DNA of 64,000 nucleotides from a bacterium Scap17 (GCA_013376735.1 VINJ01000001.1:1612001-1676000); one strand, 5' to 3'. Shown: positions 8,319-17,756, counted from the first letter of the stretch. The notes: generated by a model from the letters alone, not told the origin. Numbers and translations: made by a program.

Positions 8319-8813
8319 TTATTTTTTGTGTGCCACCAGCCAATAAGCGATTCCTAAAGAGACGACGACAGCAGCAGTTGCATATATATACTGAGCAGAA
8401 ATAGTGTCGAAGTCCATAATGATTACTTTTCTCGCAATAGCCATTAAGGCTGTCGCAATGACCAGTTGTAAAGGAAAAACATCTGTTCCCAGATACAATC
8501 GAATATTGACGAATATTTCAATGGCAATTAATACTACCATGAAAGCGCCAAAAAGACGAAAGATATCACTGACCTCAAGTAGAAGATAGGGTGGTGCAGT
8601 CAGCTGTTGATATAATACATAAATAATGTCAATAATACCCCAGATGATCACGAGGACCATAAGGCAAGCCAGCACCTTCACGCCGAGTCGAATAACTTTG
8701 TGGAGCGCGCGAATTAGTGAGTCCTCGTGCTCCTGTGGAAGCTCCTCATGAATTATATGACGAGTTTTCTCAGTAGCGTCAGGTAGATGATGGTTATTGC
8801 TGTCTAAGCTCAT
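8319..8813 (-). CDS. PsiE-family phosphate-starvation-inducible membrane protein
   Basis: A 164-residue inner-membrane protein with a charged, His-rich N-terminus and four hydrophobic segments (about 44-66, 77-105, 112-130 and 142-160). The block GTDVFPLQLVIATALMAIAR and the spacing of segments match PsiE. PsiE of E. coli is induced by phosphate limitation; its biochemical role is unknown. It lies between two transposon remnants, with lower GC than its neighbours, so it may have moved with them. The ATG is preceded by AGGAGAT, a good ribosome binding site. Confidence 0.8.
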   Translation of the reverse strand: MSLDSNNHHLPDATEKTRHIIHEELPQEHEDSLIRALHKVIRLGVKVLACLMVLVIIWGIIDIIYVLYQQLTAPPYLLLEVSDIFRLFGAFMVVLIAIEIFVNIRLYLGTDVFPLQLVIATALMAIARKVIIMDFDTISAQYIYATAAVVVSLGIAYWLVAHKK

Positions 8814-9085
8814 GTCATCTCCTTTTGGTATGCTGCAATGCTTTCCTTATATTGTTTTCAGTAAGTCGAGTAAAGTGAAAAATATAGCTTGATTCACACG
8901 CTATCCTCTACTACCGGACACGCTATCTTGTCTCTTTATTGATAAGATGATGTATGTATTGCTTGTTGTTTTGCTGTATAATTGACGTTTTACCAGTTAA
9001 TGCTAGAAAGATCGGAACCATATTGCCATGTTTGCATTGTAGATATGGTGAATGTTCTCTAATAGGCAGGCCCCCTGCTTTACTT

Positions 9086-9261
9086 CCTGAATTCAAGCAA
9101 TAAGCGCAGCACCTGCAGTATTCAGGCCTCCTGAGCATTCCCCTAGAAACACCTGCGCCGGTGTCCGGTAGCCGAGTCGCTTTCGAGGACGGTCATTCAG
9201 CTTTTCGACCACCTTGCGTAGCACTGCATTGCTGACTTGGCGGAAATCCGTTCCTTTGGGG
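9086..9261. repeat. extra copy of the IS30 element's end, 176 bp
   Basis: The sequence from CCTGAATTCAAGCAATAAGC to CCGTTCCTTTGGGG repeats almost exactly at 9262-9437, with a handful of substitutions. It includes the inverted repeat and the 3' end of an IS30 transposase. The divergence argues against a very recent tandem duplication; it is more likely the stump of a related IS30 copy. The bases CTT precede 9086 and also follow 10364, so the outer pair may mark the original 3-bp target duplication. Confidence 0.8.
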
Positions 9262-10364
9262 CCTGAATTCAAGCAATAAGCGCAGCACCTGCAGTATCCA
9301 GCCCTCCTGAGTATTCCCCTAGAAACACCTGCGCCGGTGTCCGGTAGCCGAGTCGCTTTCGAGGACGGTCATTCAGCTTTTCGACCACCTTGCGTAGCTC
9401 TGCATTGCTGACCTGACGAAAATCCGTTCCTTTGGGGAAGTACTGCCGTATCAGGCCATTCGTATTCTCGTTGGTCCCACGCTGTCCAGAGCAGTAGGGA
9501 TCGCAGAAGTACATCGCCGCCGTCACGGCCTTGGCCACCGCTTCGTGGCCAGCGAATTCCGAGCCATTGTCCAGTGTGATCGTCTGGACCGCTCCTCGGC
9601 GCGGCTTCAACAAGCGGATCATGGCTGCTTGCGTCAACTCGGCCGAGATCCTGGGCAGTCGTGCGGCCAGTAAATAGCCACTTCGACGCCCAACCAGCGT
9701 GACCAAGCCTGATTGCTTGTGGCCCTGTATCACGGTGTCGCCCTCCCAGTGGCCGATGAAGCGCCGGTCATCAACCTCATCTGGGCGGTGATCGATACCG
9801 ACTCGGTTGGGGATCTTGCCCAACCCGGCGCTCTTGGCATGTGTGCGGTGCCTTATTGCGGCGTTTGGGCTGACGGAGATGCCGCCAAAGGTCACCACCC
9901 CGTGCCTTGTCGTCCCAGATCAAGGAGTAGATCCATTGATGACTGACGCTAACGCCGGCCAAGGGCGCCATGAAGCCACTGATTTGCTGTGGGCTCCACT
10001 CCTCACGTAGCCGACCGTCAACGGCGGCCATCATGCCTGGAAGGCGCTTTGTCCACTTGGTAGCAGTGCGGCGTCGATGATCACTGAGTGTCTGGGCCTG
10101 CTCGGGATCATAGCCATCAGCGGTGGCGTTACGGCGAATTTCACGGCTGATCGTGCTGCTGTGGAGGTTCAGCTCCCTGCCGATCTGGCGCTGGCTCATG
10201 CCCAAGTCATAACGGGCGTGGATCTGGTATCGTAGGGTCTGGGTCAGCTGTCGGTATTCCATACTCTGCTTCACTTTGGTCGGTGAGCCGAGAAGGGAAC
10301 CGGCGCTGGCCCTCCTGCCTCTACCGTGCGGTCCAAAGTGCTGCGTTTATTCTATGAGTCCAGG
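9262..10364 (-). mobile_element. IS30-family insertion sequence, transposase frameshifted
   Basis: Inverted ends of 27 bp, matching at 21 positions, lie at 9262-9288 and 10338-10364 (core GCAGCAC). Inside is one minus-strand transposase gene in two frames: 10274-9777 (HTH part) and 9898-9269 (DDE part). Confidence 0.82.
9269..10274 (-). pseudogene. IS30-family transposase with frameshift
   Basis: The N-terminal part has the IS30 HTH (LGMSQRQIGRELNLHSSTIS and EIRRN). The C-terminal part carries the DDE core: IGHWEGDTVIQG (first Asp), TLDNGSEFAGHE (second Asp) and QRGTNENTNGLIRQYFPKGTDF (Glu). The switch is near 9855, in the codons for Q-P-K-R-R-N-K; one base gained or lost there would join the frames. 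IS30 transposases are normally one frame, so this copy is probably dead unless the shift is a sequence error. A remnant of a second copy lies beside it. Confidence 0.85.
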
Positions 10365-10422
10365 CTTTACCGACCATGATCGTCCTTGATGATCAGAGCC
10401 CCATGCACTCTCACAGGTTCAC

Positions 10423-11139
10423 TCACTTTGCGACGTCGCTGGCAAAACGAGCGGCGTTCTCACGTAGAAAATCGCTGTCGTCCGCGTCACCCCAGAAGGC
10501 GGGCTGCGCCTTCGGGATGGTCAAGGCCTTCTGGATCTGGGGGCGCGCATCGAGCCGCTCGAACCAGGCCTTCAGATAGTCGAGACCCTCGATCGATACC
10601 TTGGCCCAGACGTAGGCGCGTGCCCAGGGGTAGGTCGCCATGTCGGCGATGGTGTACTGATCCCCCGCCAGCCACTCGCGGCCTTCCAGGCGGGTGTTCA
10701 GGACCTCCAGCAGGCGACGGGATTCCTCCACGTAGCGCTTGATGGAGAAGGGTTCCTGCTGGCCGTTGGGGGCGGCGATGCGCTGGAAGTACATGGCCTG
10801 GCCCATCATCGGGCCGATGCCGCCCATCTGGAACATCAGCCACTGTAGCGTTTCGCTGCGGGCCTTGGCCTCTCTGGGCAGGAAGCGGTCGTACTTCTCG
10901 GCCAGGTACCAGAGGATGGCGCCGCTCTCGAACACGGCGAAGTCGTCGTTGCCCCGGTCGACGATGGTGGGAATGCGCCCGTTGGGATTGAGCTTGAGAT
11001 AGTCGGGCGCCTTCTGCTCCTTCTTGCCGAAGTCGATGAAGGTCAGCTCGTAGGGCACCTCCGCTTCCTCGAGAAAGATGACCGGCTTGTAGCCGTTCAT
11101 GGTGGCGGCGGTGTACAGGTGAATATCCGGCTGTGACAT
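10423..11139 (-). CDS. glutathione S-transferase family protein
   Basis: A cytosolic GST-like protein of about 238 residues. It has an N-terminal thioredoxin fold (IHLYTAATMNGYKPVIFLEE, then NPNGRIPTIVD with the cis-Pro, then FESGAILWYLAEKY) and a C-terminal helical domain (GDQYTIADMATYPW near 160-175). It resembles the YfcG/YghU disulfide-reductase branch. The ATG at 11139 is chosen for GAGGA upstream; an ATG five codons earlier is possible. It is the last gene of a four-gene minus-strand run (MdaB, cupin, SDR, GST) opposite an HxlR regulator, consistent with electrophile detoxification. Confidence 0.88.
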   Translation of the reverse strand: MSQPDIHLYTAATMNGYKPVIFLEEAEVPYELTFIDFGKKEQKAPDYLKLNPNGRIPTIVDRGNDDFAVFESGAILWYLAEKYDRFLPREAKARSETLQWLMFQMGGIGPMMGQAMYFQRIAAPNGQQEPFSIKRYVEESRRLLEVLNTRLEGREWLAGDQYTIADMATYPWARAYVWAKVSIEGLDYLKAWFERLDARPQIQKALTIPKAQPAFWGDADDSDFLRENAARFASDVAK

Positions 11140-11242
11140 GGGGAACATCCTCATGGGGGTGACGCGATGAAGGGCGGTGCGCGTCGGGCCCGGTATCCTC
11201 TTGCATCGGGCCCGGCGCGCATGGCCGGTTGCCTGTGGACGG

Positions 11243-12043
11243 TCACATCTGACGGTCCCAGAGGCTCTCCTGGTAGCGCTTCACGTCTTCCTCGAATCGT
11301 GCGGGATGCACGTTGCGGAAGGCATGCTCGTCCAGCGGGATGAGGCGCACCATCTCATCGATCATGGAGGAGGGTTCGAGCTGCAGATCGTCCCCGGCGA
11401 ACAGCTGCTGGGTCTCGCGGATCGGCGCCTCGGGGGTGAAGTTTGTCGCCGGGTCGTACCACTGGTCGAGGGTGTCGTACATGCGGTCGTTGAAGCCGGT
11501 GCGGAAGGGGCCCGGGTTGATGGTGGCGACCTTCACGCCCAGCGGTGCCAGCTCTTCATGCAGGAGCTGAGAAATACCTTCCAAGGCATGCTTGGACGCG
11601 ACATAGGGCGCGAGGTAGGGGAAGGTGGTGAAGCCGGCGATGGACGATACCAGCACGATCTTGCCCTGGCCGCGGCTGGCGAAGGTCTTGGCGTAAGGCT
11701 GCACGAACTCGAGGGTCGAGAAGACGTTCGTCTCGAAGACCTTGCGCACGCGCGACACAGGAATTTCGGCGATGGGACCGGTCTCGCCGATCGCCGCATT
11801 AGCCACCACAACATCCACCTCGGCGCCGTAGCGCGCAAAGATGCTGTCGCGATTCTGGGCATCGGTGATGTCGAGCTTTTCGACCTCGAGGCGAACCCCT
11901 AGCTGATGCGCCTTTTCCTTCAAGGCCGATACCTGAGGCCAGATTTCTACCGTGGCAATCACCCGGTGTCCTTGTTGCGCCAGTGCCAGTGCTGCCCCTT
12001 CCGCCAGGCCGCTGCCGGCCCCTGTCATCAGAATGGTCTTCAT
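11243..12043 (-). CDS. short-chain dehydrogenase/reductase
   Basis: A 266-residue classical SDR. The NAD(P)-binding glycine motif is TGAGSGLAEG (7-16), the structural NAA motif reads VVANAAIG, and the catalytic residues are Ser in VLVSSIAG and Tyr/Lys in YVASK. The substrate is unknown. The ATG has GGAGAG upstream. It sits between a cupin gene and a GST gene on the same strand in a probable stress or xenobiotic operon. Confidence 0.88.
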   Translation of the reverse strand: MKTILMTGAGSGLAEGAALALAQQGHRVIATVEIWPQVSALKEKAHQLGVRLEVEKLDITDAQNRDSIFARYGAEVDVVVANAAIGETGPIAEIPVSRVRKVFETNVFSTLEFVQPYAKTFASRGQGKIVLVSSIAGFTTFPYLAPYVASKHALEGISQLLHEELAPLGVKVATINPGPFRTGFNDRMYDTLDQWYDPATNFTPEAPIRETQQLFAGDDLQLEPSSMIDEMVRLIPLDEHAFRNVHPARFEEDVKRYQESLWDRQM

Positions 12044-12069
12044 CGTCTCTCTCCTCGAGATAAGTGCGA

Positions 12070-12417
12070 TTACGCCAGATCGTCGCGATCCAGGCGCTCG
12101 AAAATGATGGCCTCGACGGAAGTCCCGCCAACGTTGGTCACCTGGTGCGCCCAGGCCTCGTTGTGCATGACGTCGCCTGCCTCCACGTCACGCTCCACGA
12201 CATCGCCGCTTTCCAGTGCGATGCGCAGGCGCCCGGCGGAGAGGAAGTAGACGATCTCCTCCGGATGGCGATGAGGCGCATCGGCGGCCCCGGGGGCCAT
12301 GGTCATGTGTACCAGCCTTGTCTCACCGGTATTGACGAGCTCGCGATAGAACTCCGGGGAGGCCTGGTCGGCCAGCGGTACCGGGCGCCCAGCGCCAGGC
12401 CATTGAGATGTTGTCAT
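12070..12417 (-). CDS. small cupin-domain protein
   Basis: A 115-residue single-domain cupin. Metal-site residues appear in the motif G-A-A-D-A-P-H-R-H-P-E-E (near 47-58) and in the second cupin motif G-D-V-M-H-N-E-A-W-A-H-Q-V. Such proteins bind a metal and may be isomerases, dioxygenases or sensors; the sequence does not decide. AAGGA lies about 10 bases before the start. It is co-directional with mdaB upstream and the SDR gene downstream. Confidence 0.78.
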   Translation of the reverse strand: MTTSQWPGAGRPVPLADQASPEFYRELVNTGETRLVHMTMAPGAADAPHRHPEEIVYFLSAGRLRIALESGDVVERDVEAGDVMHNEAWAHQVTNVGGTSVEAIIFERLDRDDLA

Positions 12418-12446
12418 CAGGTGATTTCCTTAAAGTGGCGGATAGC

Positions 12447-13034
12447 TCAACCAAAAACATCCTCAAGATGAGCCTCGAAGCGCTCTAGGTCACTGGCAAT
12501 ATCCGGGTTCTTCATCACGTCGAAGGCCCCAAAAGTGGGGAGTGGGCTCATGTCGAAGAAGCGTGCGTTCAGATGCACGGGCGCGACCAGATCATTCAGT
12601 GACTTGCCAGCAAAGAAGCGTTCGTCGGGATCATCAAAGGCTTCTGCCGGTGCGTTGAGCGTGATGCTGAGCATGTACTCGGTACCGGTGAGGGTGCCGC
12701 CCAGGCCGTAGTTCTCCTTCGGCTTCTCGGCTGTGCGGCCGTCGCCGTTGCAGAAGCGGCCATCCATGCCGGCGGTATAGACCTCATCCATATACTTCTT
12801 GAAAGACCAGGGCACCATCATCCAGTTGATCGGGAACTGCATGATTACGACATCGGCCCACTGGTGATCGGCGATCGCTTCCTCGACGTCATAACCTTCT
12901 GCAATGCGACTGACGCGCACCTCGTGTCCCTTGTCGGCCAGCCAGGAGCGCGCGCGTTCGACAAGGCTGTCGTTGAGCGCGCCCTTGGCAAACGGATAGG
13001 GCTGGTGTCCGTTGATGATCAATACCTTACGCAT
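12447..13034 (-). CDS. mdaB: NAD(P)H:quinone oxidoreductase, MdaB-like
   Basis: A flavodoxin-fold FAD enzyme of 195 residues that reduces quinones by two electrons and so avoids semiquinone radicals. The N-terminus MRKVLIINGHQPYPFAKGAL, the block MQFPINWMMVPWSFKKYMDEVY and the YGLGGTLTGTEYMLS region match MdaB closely. The ATG at 13034 is preceded by GGAGG six bases upstream, so the longer upstream frame is rejected. It is the first gene of the minus-strand cluster and faces the HxlR gene across a perfect inverted repeat, the likely operator. Confidence 0.93.
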   Translation of the reverse strand: MRKVLIINGHQPYPFAKGALNDSLVERARSWLADKGHEVRVSRIAEGYDVEEAIADHQWADVVIMQFPINWMMVPWSFKKYMDEVYTAGMDGRFCNGDGRTAEKPKENYGLGGTLTGTEYMLSITLNAPAEAFDDPDERFFAGKSLNDLVAPVHLNARFFDMSPLPTFGAFDVMKNPDIASDLERFEAHLEDVFG

Positions 13035-13104
13035 GAAATCCTCCGCCACGATGGGCAACGAGTAGTGGATCAACAAGCTCTGCAGGCGTTAAGATGACGC
13101 GATA

Positions 13105-13139
13105 GGTAACCAAAAACAACCAGTATACTTTTGGTAACC
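13105..13139. promoter_or_regulatory. inverted repeat, probable HxlR operator
   Basis: GGTAACCAAAA (13105-13115) and TTTTGGTAACC (13129-13139) are perfect 11-bp inverted arms separated by 13 bp. They lie in the divergent region between mdaB and the hxlR-type gene, 71 bp from the mdaB start. Length and symmetry fit a dimeric winged-helix repressor site. Confidence 0.65.
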
Positions 13140-13259
13140 TTGTTCTTCGGAGGACCGACCGGGCCCGCCCCGGGATGGCCCCTTCTGGGGAGCCCTCGGG
13201 AATCGACGAGCGGTTGCAAGTCCAGAGCCCCTTGGCTCTAGGCAGACACGACAGGAGAT

Positions 13260-13637
13260 GTGCGAGTGGATGCGCATGTGACGGAAGATTCGAAAGGCCG
13301 GCGTCGAGTCGCGGCGCCCTGCATGGAGCCCTGCGCCATCGAGAAGGGCATGCGCGTGCTCGGTGGCAAGTGGACGGGATCCTTGTTGTGGCATACCAAG
13401 GACGGGCCGGTGCGGTTCAACGACCTGGCCCGGATGGTGGGCGGTGCCAGCAAGAAGATGATCACCGAGCGACTGCGCTTTCTTGAGGCGAAGGGATTGA
13501 TCTCTCGCCATGTGCGCGAGACATCCCCGGTGATTGTGGAATATGCGATCACGCCGCTAGGGGAGACAGCCATCAAGGTGCTCGATGAGCTGCGCGAATG
13601 GAGCGAGTCCTTACCGGCCGATGTCGTGGAGGAGTGA
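13260..13637 (+). CDS. HxlR-family winged-helix regulator
   Basis: A 125-residue HxlR/DUF24 protein with the family core CAIEKGMRVLGGKWTGSLLW, then FNDLARMVGGASKKMITERL and LEAKGLISRHV. Two Cys residues lie just before the core (C21 and C25), where HypR/QorR/YodB-type members carry the redox-sensing Cys. The start is a GTG at 13260 with AGGAGA close upstream; the GTG at 13266 has better spacing. It is divergent from the quinone reductase operon and probably represses it until oxidised or alkylated. That last point is inference from family behaviour. Confidence 0.88.
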   Translation: MRVDAHVTEDSKGRRRVAAPCMEPCAIEKGMRVLGGKWTGSLLWHTKDGPVRFNDLARMVGGASKKMITERLRFLEAKGLISRHVRETSPVIVEYAITPLGETAIKVLDELREWSESLPADVVEE

Positions 13638-13726
13638 CGGCATGAAAGCACCATGTACAGAATCACGAGGTGAATACCGCGGCCTCTGGGAGACCCTATG
13701 AAGTGGCCCCGACGAAACGATGAGGC

Positions 13727-14422
13727 ATGCTCGTGACCAGGATGATTCAGTCGGTATCACGCAGCTTCCTGCTGCTGGAGGCGCTACGTCACGCAGATAA
13801 GCCACTGACATTGGCGAGCCTCAGTGCCGAGGCGGGCCTGAGCAAGACTACCGTTCATGGGCTGCTGGATACCCTGGTGGCGCTGGGCTACGTGCGTCGC
13901 CTGTCCGAGGGTTACTGGCTCGGGTTGCGACTTGATGAGCTGGCCGAGCCTCTGGCACAGGAGCGCGAGCAGCTCCGTCAACACTACCGCGCGCTGCTGG
14001 ACGAGGCTGCGGCGCTGAGTGATGAGACCGTCTATCTGGCCACTCCCTGCGGTAGCCAGGAGTACCTGTATCTTGAGGCCGTGGAGGGTCGGCAGCCGCG
14101 TCGTGTCCAGAGTCCTCGAGGGCGCCGGGAATCGCTGCGTCATTCGGCGATCGGCCATGTCTTCCTCGCCAACGATGATGGCCTTCTGCGCCAGGTCAGG
14201 CGCAATGGCCCCCTGAGCGATGTGCAGGAGGCCCAGCTTCGGGAGGTCAGCGCCCGCGGCTTCGCGCTGGATCTCGAGGACGTCGAGGCGGGTCTTTGCT
14301 GTCTGGCGATCCCCTTGCGGCAGCGGGGCGACTGCGTGGCGGCACTGGGCATGGCAGGGCCGGCCTCGCGCTGGTCACCGTCGCGGTTGAATCGATTGGC
14401 GAAGCAGCTACTGGCGCGCTGA
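13727..14422 (+). CDS. IclR-family transcriptional regulator
   Basis: A 231-residue regulator with an N-terminal winged helix (SVSRSFLLLEALRHADKPLT, then GLSKTTVHGLLDTLVALGYV) and an IclR effector domain (LRHSAIGHVFLA and the C-terminal CLAIPLR block). An alternative ATG at 13742 would remove five residues. The GlcG-like and MFS genes follow on the same strand, so this protein likely controls them; the effector is unknown. Confidence 0.87.
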   Translation: MLVTRMIQSVSRSFLLLEALRHADKPLTLASLSAEAGLSKTTVHGLLDTLVALGYVRRLSEGYWLGLRLDELAEPLAQEREQLRQHYRALLDEAAALSDETVYLATPCGSQEYLYLEAVEGRQPRRVQSPRGRRESLRHSAIGHVFLANDDGLLRQVRRNGPLSDVQEAQLREVSARGFALDLEDVEAGLCCLAIPLRQRGDCVAALGMAGPASRWSPSRLNRLAKQLLAR

Positions 14423-14568
14423 TTCTCCTGTCCGTCCCGCCGTTCGACATTGTCGAATGTTGGTCGGCATCCGCCGCTCCCCCTATGCCTGCCTGCGCGG
14501 CATCGGCATGCTCCTCATCGCGTCGTCGCCGACGGCGCTGATCTTGACCAGTTCTTGAGGAGAATGAC

Positions 14569-14976
14569 ATGCATCTTGACGATGCCCACCACATCATCGC
14601 CGGTATCCGCCAAGCCGCCGCCGATGAGGGATTCGCCGTCTCGCTGGCCATCGTGGATGCCAGCGGCCTTCAGGTCGCCTTCGAACGTATGGATGGCGCG
14701 GTCCCTGGCAGTATCGACGTCGCGATCAAGAAGGCGCGCACGGCGTCGCTGTTCCAGACTGACAGTGCCCAGCTGGGCCAGATCGCCGCCCCGGGAGAGG
14801 CGATCTATACCCTGGAGAATACCAACGGAGGCCTGATCAGCTTCGGGGGCGGCGTGGTACTGCGCGATGCACAACAGAGCGTGGTCGGGGCGGTCGGTGT
14901 GGCTGGCGCGACCGTCGAGCTGGATGAGACCCTTGCCCAGCTGGGGCCGCGCCTGATGGCCCGGGAGGCGGCATGA
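14569..14976 (+). CDS. GlcG/HbpS-family protein
   Basis: A 135-residue single-domain protein of the GlcG/HbpS (DUF336) family. Typical blocks are VSLAIVDASGLQVAFERMDGA (38-58), IDVAIKKARTA and VVGAVGVAGATVELDE. HbpS binds haem, while GlcG has no assigned function; which applies here cannot be told. GAGGAG lies upstream of the ATG. The stop overlaps the start of the MFS gene, indicating translational coupling. Confidence 0.85.
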   Translation: MHLDDAHHIIAGIRQAAADEGFAVSLAIVDASGLQVAFERMDGAVPGSIDVAIKKARTASLFQTDSAQLGQIAAPGEAIYTLENTNGGLISFGGGVVLRDAQQSVVGAVGVAGATVELDETLAQLGPRLMAREAA

Positions 14977-16163
14977 TGCGCGGCCAGCATCCTGCCGTCC
15001 TGGCATTGGCGGTCGCCGCCTTTGCCATCGGCATGGCGGAGTTCATCGTGGTCGGGGTGCTGCCCGCGATCGCCTCCGATCTGGGCGTCACTCAGGATCG
15101 TGCCGGTGCGCTGGTGAGTGGCTACGCCCTGGCCCTGGCGATCGGTACGCCGCTGCTCATGCTGACGCTGTCCCGCTTTGCGCCGCGTCGGGTGCTGACG
15201 GGGCTGATGACGCTCTTCGTGATTGGCAACCTGTTGTCGGTCGTCGCCCAGGACTTCACCAGCCTGATGCTCGGTCGCGTCATCACCGCCGTGGCGCATG
15301 GTGCCCTTTTCGCCTTGGGGGCCACCGTGGCCAGTCGGCTGGCGCCGGAGGGGCGATCCGGCAGTGCCATCGCGCTGATGTTCTCGGGGCTGACGCTGGC
15401 CATGGTCGTGGGCGTGCCAATCGGCAGCCTGCTGGGGAACGGCATGGGGTGGCGGATGCCCTTCGTGGCGATTCTGGCCCTGGCGGCCATCGCGCTCATT
15501 GCGCTATGGCGTTGGGTCCCGGCCTCGCTGGCGGCTCAGCCGACGGGGAGCTGGGGGGAGCAGCTGTCGGTCCTCGGGCATCTGGTCATCGTGTTGACCA
15601 TGACGCTGACGGCGCTGGGTTTCGGGGCGACCTTCCCGCTGTTTACCTACATCAGCGCCTGGCTGACCGATCAGACGGGCTTCTCCACGGCGGCCGCCAG
15701 TGGCCTGCTGGTCGTCTTCGGTGGCGCCACGCTCGTCGGCAACCTGATGGGCGGGCGACTGGTCGGCGCCATCGGCTGGCGGCGCACGGCCGCCTGGCTA
15801 CTGGTTGGACTGGCGGCGATCCTGGCGATCATCCACGCCTGGGGCGAGGCTAGGTGGTTGATGCCGGTTTGGCTGGCGGTGTGGGGCGCTTTGGCCTTCG
15901 GGCTGTCGCCGGTCTTTCAGTCCGGCATGCTGGCCACGGCCGAGCAGCATCGGCCGCGGGCGGTGGCCTTCGCCTCGGCGCTCAACATCTCGTCGTTCAA
16001 CATCGGCATCTCGGCCGGCTCCGCCGTGGGGAGTGCACTGGTCGCACAGCAGGCGCTGGGGGTGACACCGCTGGCCGGCAGTGGCTTGGCGATGCTGGCG
16101 CTGGGGGCGCTGTGGTTCCAGGGGAAGGTAAACGGCTCTCACCACGCTGAGGCGATGGCGTGA
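14973..16163 (+). CDS. MFS transporter, DHA1/AraJ-like efflux carrier
   Basis: A 396-residue inner-membrane carrier with 12 predicted helices. The opening FAIGMAEFIVVGVLPAIASD and the antiporter-type motif in segment 5 (GLTLAMVVGVPIGSLLG) are those of the AraJ/YdhP branch of drug and sugar efflux proteins. It starts within the end of the GlcG-like gene, so IclR, GlcG and MFS appear to form one unit. The exported solute is unknown. Confidence 0.88.
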   Translation: MMRGQHPAVLALAVAAFAIGMAEFIVVGVLPAIASDLGVTQDRAGALVSGYALALAIGTPLLMLTLSRFAPRRVLTGLMTLFVIGNLLSVVAQDFTSLMLGRVITAVAHGALFALGATVASRLAPEGRSGSAIALMFSGLTLAMVVGVPIGSLLGNGMGWRMPFVAILALAAIALIALWRWVPASLAAQPTGSWGEQLSVLGHLVIVLTMTLTALGFGATFPLFTYISAWLTDQTGFSTAAASGLLVVFGGATLVGNLMGGRLVGAIGWRRTAAWLLVGLAAILAIIHAWGEARWLMPVWLAVWGALAFGLSPVFQSGMLATAEQHRPRAVAFASALNISSFNIGISAGSAVGSALVAQQALGVTPLAGSGLAMLALGALWFQGKVNGSHHAEAMA

Positions 16164-16253
16164 TGAAATCTTTCTTCAATTACGATACAGCTCCCTTTGT
16201 AAGGAGCATTGGCGGGGTGGAGAGCGCACCACGAGGCGAGAGGAGAGCTGTGG

Positions 16254-16629
<376 letters not shown>

Positions 16630-16634
16630 GGTCA

Positions 16635-16687
16635 GGCAGTAAGCAAAGGATAGCTTCTTCTAGTCAATTGAAGATCCGAGATCCTAC
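16635..16687. repeat. 53-bp repeat, copy A (inverted partner at 20146-20198)
   Basis: The reverse complement of this segment matches 20146-20198 at 48 of 53 positions, including TCAATTGACTAGAA and AAGCTATCCTTTGCTT. Copy A overlaps the last codons of the GlxA-type regulator. A shorter match (CAAAGGATAGCTTC) occurs near 25991. Confidence 0.8.
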
Positions 16688-17710
16688 ATATAACGAGCTT
16701 GTAAAGCGCTTTCTATATTCACGGGGAGAGACCTTCAGGTGGCGTTCGAAAGCGAGTAACAGGCCATCTGATGTATCGTAGCCGCACCAGTTGGCGATTC
16801 TTGAAATCGGTTCGTGAGTGCTTTCAAGGTACTGCCGCGCGCGATCTACTCGACGTTGCTCAATGAAACGTCCCGGAGGAATGCCCACTCTTTCTCGAAA
16901 TTTTCGGTTGAAACTCCTCAAGCTAAGATTGAAATGATCAGCGAGCCTTTCAAGGCGCAAGTCATCTTCAAGATGATCCACGATATATTGCACGAAGGGG
17001 TCCGAAGGGGTATCAAAATCGTGGGGAGCCGTTTGGGCATGGAATTGAGCTTGGTTGCCGGGGCGCTTCATGAACATCACCATCGCCTGAGCAACCCTTC
17101 TTGCCAATTCGGAGCCGAGATCTTCTTCAATCAATGCGATAGCGAGATCTATAGCAGCCGTGACGCCAGCCGCCGTATAAACACCGTCATCGCTGATATA
17201 CATTCGTTCTGGATTGAGTTTGACCTTGGGGTACCGCTTCCGGAAGTCGTTAGCCGCAGCCCAGTGCGTGGTTGCTAACTTTCCATCGAGAAGCCCCGCC
17301 TCAGCCAGGATGAACGCGCCGGTGCAGGCACTTACGGTGCGGCGAACGCGCGGTGCCATCATCCTGATCCAGTCAATGAAGTCGGTGTCATTTAGGCATT
17401 CATCGTCATCATCGACAGCCTGGACGATCAGTGTGTCCACTGCGCCCTCGAGCTCATCATAGGCTTTGGATGCCACGATGCTGAGCCCTTGGACGTTGTA
17501 AATTGTTCCCTTTCCACGTGATACGACTTCCACCTGATAGGCGGGAGGTTGACCGGCCTGTTCCAAAAAGAAAGTCGTTTCTGAAAAAGTTCTTATAAAA
17601 TCAATATATTCCAAAGAAGAAGAGGCATGGTTGGTGACAATGACGACACGTCTTGGGAAGCCATCTCTATTCAACGCGGTTTGTAGCGTGGGAACTTGGT
17701 AGTGAGGCAT
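16664..17710 (-). CDS. GlxA-family transcriptional regulator (DJ-1/PfpI plus AraC domains)
   Basis: About 348 residues. The N-terminal two thirds is a DJ-1/PfpI-like amidotransferase fold with Cys in VRRTVSACTGAFILAEAGLL. It is followed by a C-terminal AraC HTH pair (NLSLRSFNRKFRERVGIPPG, then ISRIANWCGYDTSDGLLLAF). Members regulate amine, betaine or arginine use. The ATG at 17710 is one of two adjacent starts. The last residues (VGSRIFN) fall inside a 53-bp repeat, so the C-terminus may have been rewritten by rearrangement. It is divergent from the PEP mutase-like gene, its likely target. Confidence 0.85.
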   Translation of the reverse strand: MPHYQVPTLQTALNRDGFPRRVVIVTNHASSSLEYIDFIRTFSETTFFLEQAGQPPAYQVEVVSRGKGTIYNVQGLSIVASKAYDELEGAVDTLIVQAVDDDDECLNDTDFIDWIRMMAPRVRRTVSACTGAFILAEAGLLDGKLATTHWAAANDFRKRYPKVKLNPERMYISDDGVYTAAGVTAAIDLAIALIEEDLGSELARRVAQAMVMFMKRPGNQAQFHAQTAPHDFDTPSDPFVQYIVDHLEDDLRLERLADHFNLSLRSFNRKFRERVGIPPGRFIEQRRVDRARQYLESTHEPISRIANWCGYDTSDGLLLAFERHLKVSPREYRKRFTSSLYVGSRIFN

Positions 17711-17756
17711 GGGCAATCCAAAGGGGGGAGCAAGATGGCACGATCGTCGGGATATC

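Noticed and set aside
8923..9138. Short minus-strand frame with Cys and His residues running into the IS30 stump
   Set aside because: It spans the junction of the IS30 end copy and AT-rich sequence, and no ribosome binding site or family is seen.
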